Source: Arthrinium phaeospermum
Lineage: Eukaryota > Ascomycota > Sordariomycetes > Amphisphaeriales > Apiosporaceae
DNA: 64,000 nt
Direction of reading: 5' to 3'
Assembly: GCA_006503535.1 (NCBI GenBank)
Contig: QYRS01000010.1
Span: forward strand, 806,001 to 870,000
Of this stretch, positions 59,101-64,000 are shown piece by piece. Each line of letters begins with the position of its first letter. Position 1 is the first letter of the stretch. A program made the position numbers and the translations under genes. The notes beneath the pieces are model-generated. The model had not been told where the DNA came from, ran no database searches, and was given only the letters and a program-made list of their open reading frames with translations.

Positions 59101-61810
59101 TCGTGTCGTCGGGGGCAAGCGTGCTGGCGACGACGAAGGAGCGCGATATGCGAGATGCGCGCTGCTTGTGAGGGCTGCGTCCCGATACACCAAGGGACAG
59201 CGTTGATTACAGCCAGCTCAAGTCTGCGTCGGCACTTTGTTGCTGCAACTCTGATACCTGGTTACGACCTCTCGTCTTGAGGGACAGGATGCAGTCACGA
59301 AATACTGTAATGAAAAGCCCTGTTGCTCTTTCAAGATACGGTCTAGTATATCTCTAGACATTCTAAGGCGTGAAAGCTCCCTCTCCTAAAATAGCATATC
59401 CAACGAGATTTGGTGTTTCTTGATACCGTCTTTGGAGGGCCCTCTCGAGCTCTTCCAAGGAGTCTTGGAGCGATAGGACATTGGAACCCAGTGATTCACT
59501 TGGTTGATGATGGCTCGTTATGTGAGGCAGATAGGGGCGCCATGTCAGACCCATCATGGGCTCTTTTCGTGAACCAAGTGGTGGCATCTCGGTAACGTTT
59601 TGTAAGTGGTTCAAAGACTGTCGTGTGAGCCACTCATCAGCCATGAAATTGTTCCAGCGCCTTTTGATTCCTCCGTCACGACAGATAGCGACAACAATGA
59701 TCAAACCAAACTCACGATATACATCGGAAACAATGCTGCATCTACTCTGGCTCGTGAGACTGGCCACGGCACATAACCAATACCATTTACCTCCTATGAA
59801 CCTCAAACAATCACTCAGAATATGTGCGTTGTTGGTCGCTGTCACAACCTATACACGACCATATCCATGTGCACAACGTCTCCAATGCAGAGCGAAAAAG
59901 CGATAATATTCTGATTCGTACCGATGTTTCTACGAGCTCGTAATATCTTTAGCCCAGCCTCGGGTTTTCGGAGAGTGGACAATACCACATTGTCCACCGG
60001 CGGAGATACGTTGCACTGGGGCGCCCCTCGGGTCACAAATGGGCCATAGCAAGCACCTATTTATTGCCCCGGAGATATGTCTACCCTCCGCCTGGGTAAC
60101 CATGTTCGCTGTTCTGAAGGAGAATTATAACTCCCGCTCGCGTGTAAGCAGTGGGTGCAAGAAGTATGCCGAAAGGGCGACGAGCGAGTACTTGCGGCAT
60201 GCCTCCAGCAGCCCCTGTATCGGAGAACCGTGCGATGATACAGATCCCATCTCTATCTGAACCTGGTTCCGACGATGGGATGAGTTACTTGAAAGCCTAT
60301 GAACATCCCAGTGCAACCCGAGAGCCGAGGCAGGATCTCTTATACCGGTCAACACCCAGCCGGTAAGGGGGTACATCAACCGGATCTGCATGTTTTGAGG
60401 ATGTCAACTTACTTTGGTCTTCCGGAGGTCATCAAATACATGGTGGGCTAAGGTAAACCCAACAAACAACTGAGTAAGGACACAGAGATATCGGTTTCCA
60501 AGTCTGGAGCGATATTCCCTTGGTTTTTCTTCAAGAACCACTACTACTAGAACACAGGGCATCTTTCATGCTGGCATTTAGGACGATATGAAGATGTAGG
60601 ATGTTGAATAACGCGGCCTACCAAGAGAGTGACTCAGCGAGTGGTGGGTGCCTCCTGCCTCAGTTGACTTATCGTCCTATATTCAGGGTGAGTTTGCATC
60701 CTCGGCGAGATTTCACTCTCCTCCCACTTGACAAGACTTGGCATCATAGCAACAATACGTATTCTATGATACGAGACATTTGTATCTGATACTAGGCTGA
60801 GAGGGCAAGGATTAAGATCGGCGTCCAAAAGACTGGTATTTTCTTGAACCAGACGAAGTCTGGTCTCGCTAAAAGCAAACTTGGGTAAAGGTAAGTCACC
60901 TCGTCTGTCAGATTCAACGCCACTGTACGATTGCGCATCGGGCATACATCCTCGGTGAGCCGAAGCTGATCCTGTCAGCCCTACGACTGTATGGCGCACC
61001 GGTTAAGTTGAGATACTATTGCAGTCTGACACCTGTTGTGTGCGCGGTTCGGAACGAGTCGGGGGCGGCACTGAACTTTACAGACACCATCTCCCTAACC
61101 ATACCAAGCAAGGCTCATACTAGAAATGTATATTGCATCTATACTACTGATTGTATAAACGAGAACGCTGCTGGCCTGCTTTCAACAGTTGGTATAGCAG
61201 ATCCGTTTGCGGCTTGCTACGAACGATGGAAACTAGGAAACGCATGGCGCACTCGTCGGGCAACGTCTTCCTCAAGGTGGGCTAAAAGCAAGTATTCTCG
61301 CAGTTGTTAGACAAGAAATGATGATCTATATTGAGGCATTGAAATGGCGCTTATTATATGGCAGTTTATCGACATGTACCTGGTCAATTCTAGGGCTTTT
61401 TGAAGGTGCCTAAAAGGGGAGCAGAGCTTCACTTTGGCACTCTTGACATGCCATTGTGTACGGTTCCTCAGGCATGAACACATTTGTTATGGAACACAAC
61501 GCAAACTTTTCTCCTTCATTGTACCCGGCTCCGGCGAAGCTCCTAGAGTCTTATTAGCTGGGAAAGGTCTGCGACCGGTGGATTGCTGAGGAAGATAGAG
61601 CTGCGAAGTTGTAATCTTGGCCATTCCCACGTTGTTGTGTCGCTGGATCGAATTGGTCCGATGGCCTGTGCGTACCTACATAAAATGACGTACAGAAATA
61701 GCCCAGCTTCATTGGAGTACCTATATTGAGGGGGTGCATTGTTCCTGAGGTCAACACGAAGCTGTCCTGATAGCAAGAAAGTAGAAGATACAAACAAGGA
61801 AGTGTTCTTC

Positions 61811-61943
61811 TGTGACTACGCACAAATACTCTGTTCTTCCGCTCGTCTTTGTTTAAACTCAATCGCCATAAATACAAAGCTGTGTTTTATGTGACTACGC
61901 ATAAATACTCGGTTCCGCTCGTCTTTGCTCAACCTCAATCGCC
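61811..61943 (+). repeat. Imperfect tandem duplication upstream of the DUF3632-like gene
   Basis: Copy one (61811-61867) starts TGTGACTACGCACAAATACT and ends CTCAATCGCC; copy two (61890-61943) starts TGTGACTACGCATAAATACT and ends CTCAATCGCC. They lie 79 bases apart and differ by a few substitutions and a small indel. The second copy ends 47 bases before the start codon, so the duplication doubles promoter or leader sequence. Confidence 0.8.
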
Positions 61944-61990
61944 CTACATTCACAAGCTTGACAAGACGGAAAGCCAGCACAATTACCAGC

Positions 61991-62863
61991 ATGGCAGACT
62001 ACACAGCACGAACGCAGCATATAGAGCGGAAGCTCAACGAGTGCCTGGGCGAGCAATGGGCCGCTGAAGCGCCGGCCTCCGTTGCCCAGACGATAGCCAA
62101 CAACCTTCCTACAAGCGAAGATGACGTCGAATCGTATCTTGGGCCCCTTTGGCAATATGTGGCCAAACTTGCCAGAGGCGCAGCGTATAACCACCCCGCT
62201 CAGGACAAGCTAGTTCAGTTGGTCAGCGAGGTCATGCTGCTACCAGACAGCCAGGGTATCCGCATTTGGGGAAATGTGAGTAACAGCATCCGGCCTCAAG
62301 CCTTCAACCCAGGATACCCACAAGCTGACAATCGGGTTTTGAAGGAGCAAAAATGGAAAGAGCTGCCGCTTCTTGGGGTTGAGTTCAGAGATCAGATCAA
62401 CGGACCTGAGATTGTCGACGACGAGACAGAACAGGCCAGGATCGCAAATGCGTGGGTTAACTTTCACACGTTTGCAGCGAAGTTGAACGGCAAAGGGGTG
62501 ACAGACTGGTGGGACATCCCGCTATGGATGCTTCGGCAGGGTCTGGAGGAAGACTTGTCCGCGACGCCCAAGCTCCACGACTGTCATATCATGACCGCGG
62601 CCCAGATCATCGAGCACAGCGGCGCCATTATGTTTGCCGCTAAGGTTCTACCGTCGGAGCAGCTCGATGATACGGATAAGCGGATGTTTGCTGCCGGGTC
62701 TTTGTTCAAAGGCGAACCTGGGTATACTCCTGAAAGATGGACGTTCTGGTCCCGACGCCTGCGCGAAGAAGCCGAGAAGTGCTCATCGGACGTGGTCAAG
62801 AACACGGCATTGCGGGCTGCACGGATGATGGAGATTTGGCTGGAAAGATCTCAAGCCAACTAG
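61991..62863 (+). CDS. DUF3632-like fungal protein
   Basis: A single-exon protein of 290 residues. The central segment (VLKEQKWKELPLLGVEFRD, then NAWVNFHTFAAKLNG and WDIPLWMLRQGLEEDLSATP) and the helical C-terminal part (DCHIMTAAQIIEHSGAIMFA, FWSRRLREEAEKCSSDVVKN) resemble the fungus-specific DUF3632 family, whose members are mostly helical, soluble and of unknown function. There is no signal peptide or membrane segment. The ATG at 61991 follows a C/A-rich leader (accagcATGG); the frame continues upstream to 61925 but through the duplicated leader sequence. The tandem duplication just upstream may affect expression. The family assignment is from recognised pattern and moderately sure; that it is a coding gene is clearer. 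Confidence 0.65.
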   Translation: MADYTARTQHIERKLNECLGEQWAAEAPASVAQTIANNLPTSEDDVESYLGPLWQYVAKLARGAAYNHPAQDKLVQLVSEVMLLPDSQGIRIWGNVSNSIRPQAFNPGYPQADNRVLKEQKWKELPLLGVEFRDQINGPEIVDDETEQARIANAWVNFHTFAAKLNGKGVTDWWDIPLWMLRQGLEEDLSATPKLHDCHIMTAAQIIEHSGAIMFAAKVLPSEQLDDTDKRMFAAGSLFKGEPGYTPERWTFWSRRLREEAEKCSSDVVKNTALRAARMMEIWLERSQAN

Positions 62864-64000
62864 ACTTGAAGGAGAAAGCCATTCAACTACCCGTTGGATA
62901 TCATAGAGAGAGAGAAGTATGGCTACGGATACTGTGTGATAGTGCAATAATATGAAGGCGGCTCTGCTTGGACCACCATTTGTTACAGGGTCCAACCCTT
63001 GGGGTGATGTAATGTGACATACGGACTGGACCGTGCTGTTGATCCCACCAGAAAAGATAGCCAGCAATCTTCTGATCTTACGATAAATTTTAACCAGGAC
63101 TGGCTTCATCCAGTTCGCCTCACATCCGAGACAAACGTGAACTTACCAACAACATGCACCCTGCAACCCAAGCTCTGCAGCCCTGAGCAGCAGAACTTAC
63201 GTGATTGGCACAGAGCTGCTATCTGCGTGCGATAAGGGACCAAAGGCACACGATAGATAGGCTTTGTGCCGCGATGCGGTTGAGGAGTCAGTCACGAATG
63301 AACGGTGCTGAAATTAGCTTCATCTATCAGTGGATAGCCACGCGGTTAGGCGGCGAGCTGGAGCTGGGCCACATGCTGGGGCGCGCACATCATCCATCAT
63401 GGCCCGCGCTGACACTGGGACTGCAAAAATATAGCGCCGAACTAGGAGAAATGGACCTTACTGAGGCGCGATGCATGAGTCTGGACGAGCTCACGAGCAG
63501 CGCTATCCAGCTCGAACAAAAATCAAGATGGCCGGACTGAGACACGGACAGCGACGGGCATGGGCCGGGCTCAGGTGCCAAATCATGTAGTCAGGCACAC
63601 ACACAAGTCCGGGGGCGGTTTAGCTATTCTGCACATGCCATCTCAATAATGGCCATATCTCAATACCGAATATGACTAGAGACACCTCCAAGACGGCCGC
63701 ATATGCATACGTGGTACAAGTGACGGACTATGAAGCTTTGGCGAGGCAAGTCTGAAGCGCTGGTGAAGTGGGAAGAAGAAGAAACAAACGCATGAAGTAG
63801 GGAGCCCAACGTTGGCACGCGTGGCAGGTGAAAACGGGGGTAGGGATGACCCTTTTTCATTAACCAAGAAGAAAAAGCAAAGTCTGGGGATGCAACGTCT
63901 CTGGCCTGTCGATCCGTCCGTCCTTGGATTCGCGGCCCAGGTCTTGTCCAAAGAGTCCCGCCTCCTGTCCCGTTTCGCGTCGCTTGTTGCATGAGCTTCA
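62864..64000. other. Right-edge region without a supported gene
   Basis: About 1.1 kb. A plus-strand frame at 63205-63540 (111 codons, starting with an ATG-less or weak start and ending QKSRWPD) is partly GC3-biased but has no recognisable domain or neighbour exons. The last 350 bases have short overlapping frames on both strands. Confidence 0.4.

Larger units (their letters stand above)
54520..61990. other. Gene-poor region between the small membrane protein and the DUF3632-like gene
   Basis: About 7.5 kb without a gene I would defend. Minus-strand open frames at 59363-59845 (160 codons) and 60125-60391, and a 42-residue stretch near 60420-60560, look protein-like in places but cannot be joined by normal introns. 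An AT-rich islet lies at 56030-56120. An imperfect tandem duplication (61811-61943) sits at the right edge. The remainder is unremarkable. Confidence 0.45.

Noticed and set aside
59363..60580. Possible minus-strand membrane-protein gene made of the 160-codon frame and upstream pieces near 60125-60391 and 60420-60560
   Set aside because: Some pieces look protein-like, but joining them needs a 27-nt intron or passes stops, and no family matches. Kept only as a region to test with RNA data.
63205..63540. 111-codon plus-strand frame at the right edge
   Set aside because: No recognisable domain or signal and a weak start; cannot be told from chance.

Overview
The window is nuclear DNA of a filamentous ascomycete (Pezizomycotina, most likely a Sordariomycete). 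The genes are broken by short introns (about 45-120 nt) with GTRAGT-type donors and YAG acceptors. Coding sequence is GC-rich at third positions. The recognisable proteins are typical fungal ones: Sec24, a WOPR regulator, linker histone H1, mitochondrial asparaginyl-tRNA synthetase, an LrgA-LrgB fusion, a type-B carboxylesterase and a DUF3632-like protein. I identified no rRNA, tRNA, CRISPR array, autonomous transposon or prokaryote-style operon.

Layout, left to right. The 3' end of sec24 (+, 2-1041) is followed by about 7 kb without a gene I can support; that stretch contains a 257-bp MITE-like element with perfect 32-bp terminal inverted repeats (7979-8235). A five-exon microbial-type poly(ADP-ribose) glycohydrolase gene lies on the minus strand (8525-9886), then mitochondrial asparaginyl-tRNA synthetase (+, 11556-13236). 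A very long intergenic stretch (13.2-27.0 kb) leads into a WOPR-domain (Gti1/Pac2-type) transcription factor (+, 27022-28400), whose reading frame is interrupted once. Another long gene-poor stretch (28.4-40.1 kb) holds a decayed F-box-like fragment and a short inverted-repeat element.

The right third is denser: histone H1 (+, 40068-41070), a disordered proline-rich NPF-motif protein (+, 43319-45244), a pyrimidine-rich degenerate minisatellite, a 2EXR/F-box-like protein (+, 47647-48839), the LrgA-LrgB membrane protein (+, 49363-51257), a secreted carboxylesterase (+, 51718-53436) and a 107-residue single-pass membrane protein (-, 54196-54519). About 7.5 kb without a supported gene separates these from a DUF3632-like protein (+, 61991-62863), which has an imperfect tandem duplication in its upstream region.

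The genes do not form an obvious pathway or biosynthetic cluster. They cover secretion (COPII), ADP-ribose metabolism, mitochondrial translation, developmental regulation, chromatin, probable endocytosis/actin scaffolding, membrane transport and extracellular hydrolysis. About ten genes in 64 kb is sparse for a fungus, and the long gaps keep ordinary base composition. The gaps therefore look like extended regulatory or neutral DNA rather than RIP-mutated repeats. Exon boundaries were read by eye from splice consensus and reading-frame continuity. No homology search was possible, so family names rest on recognised motifs.
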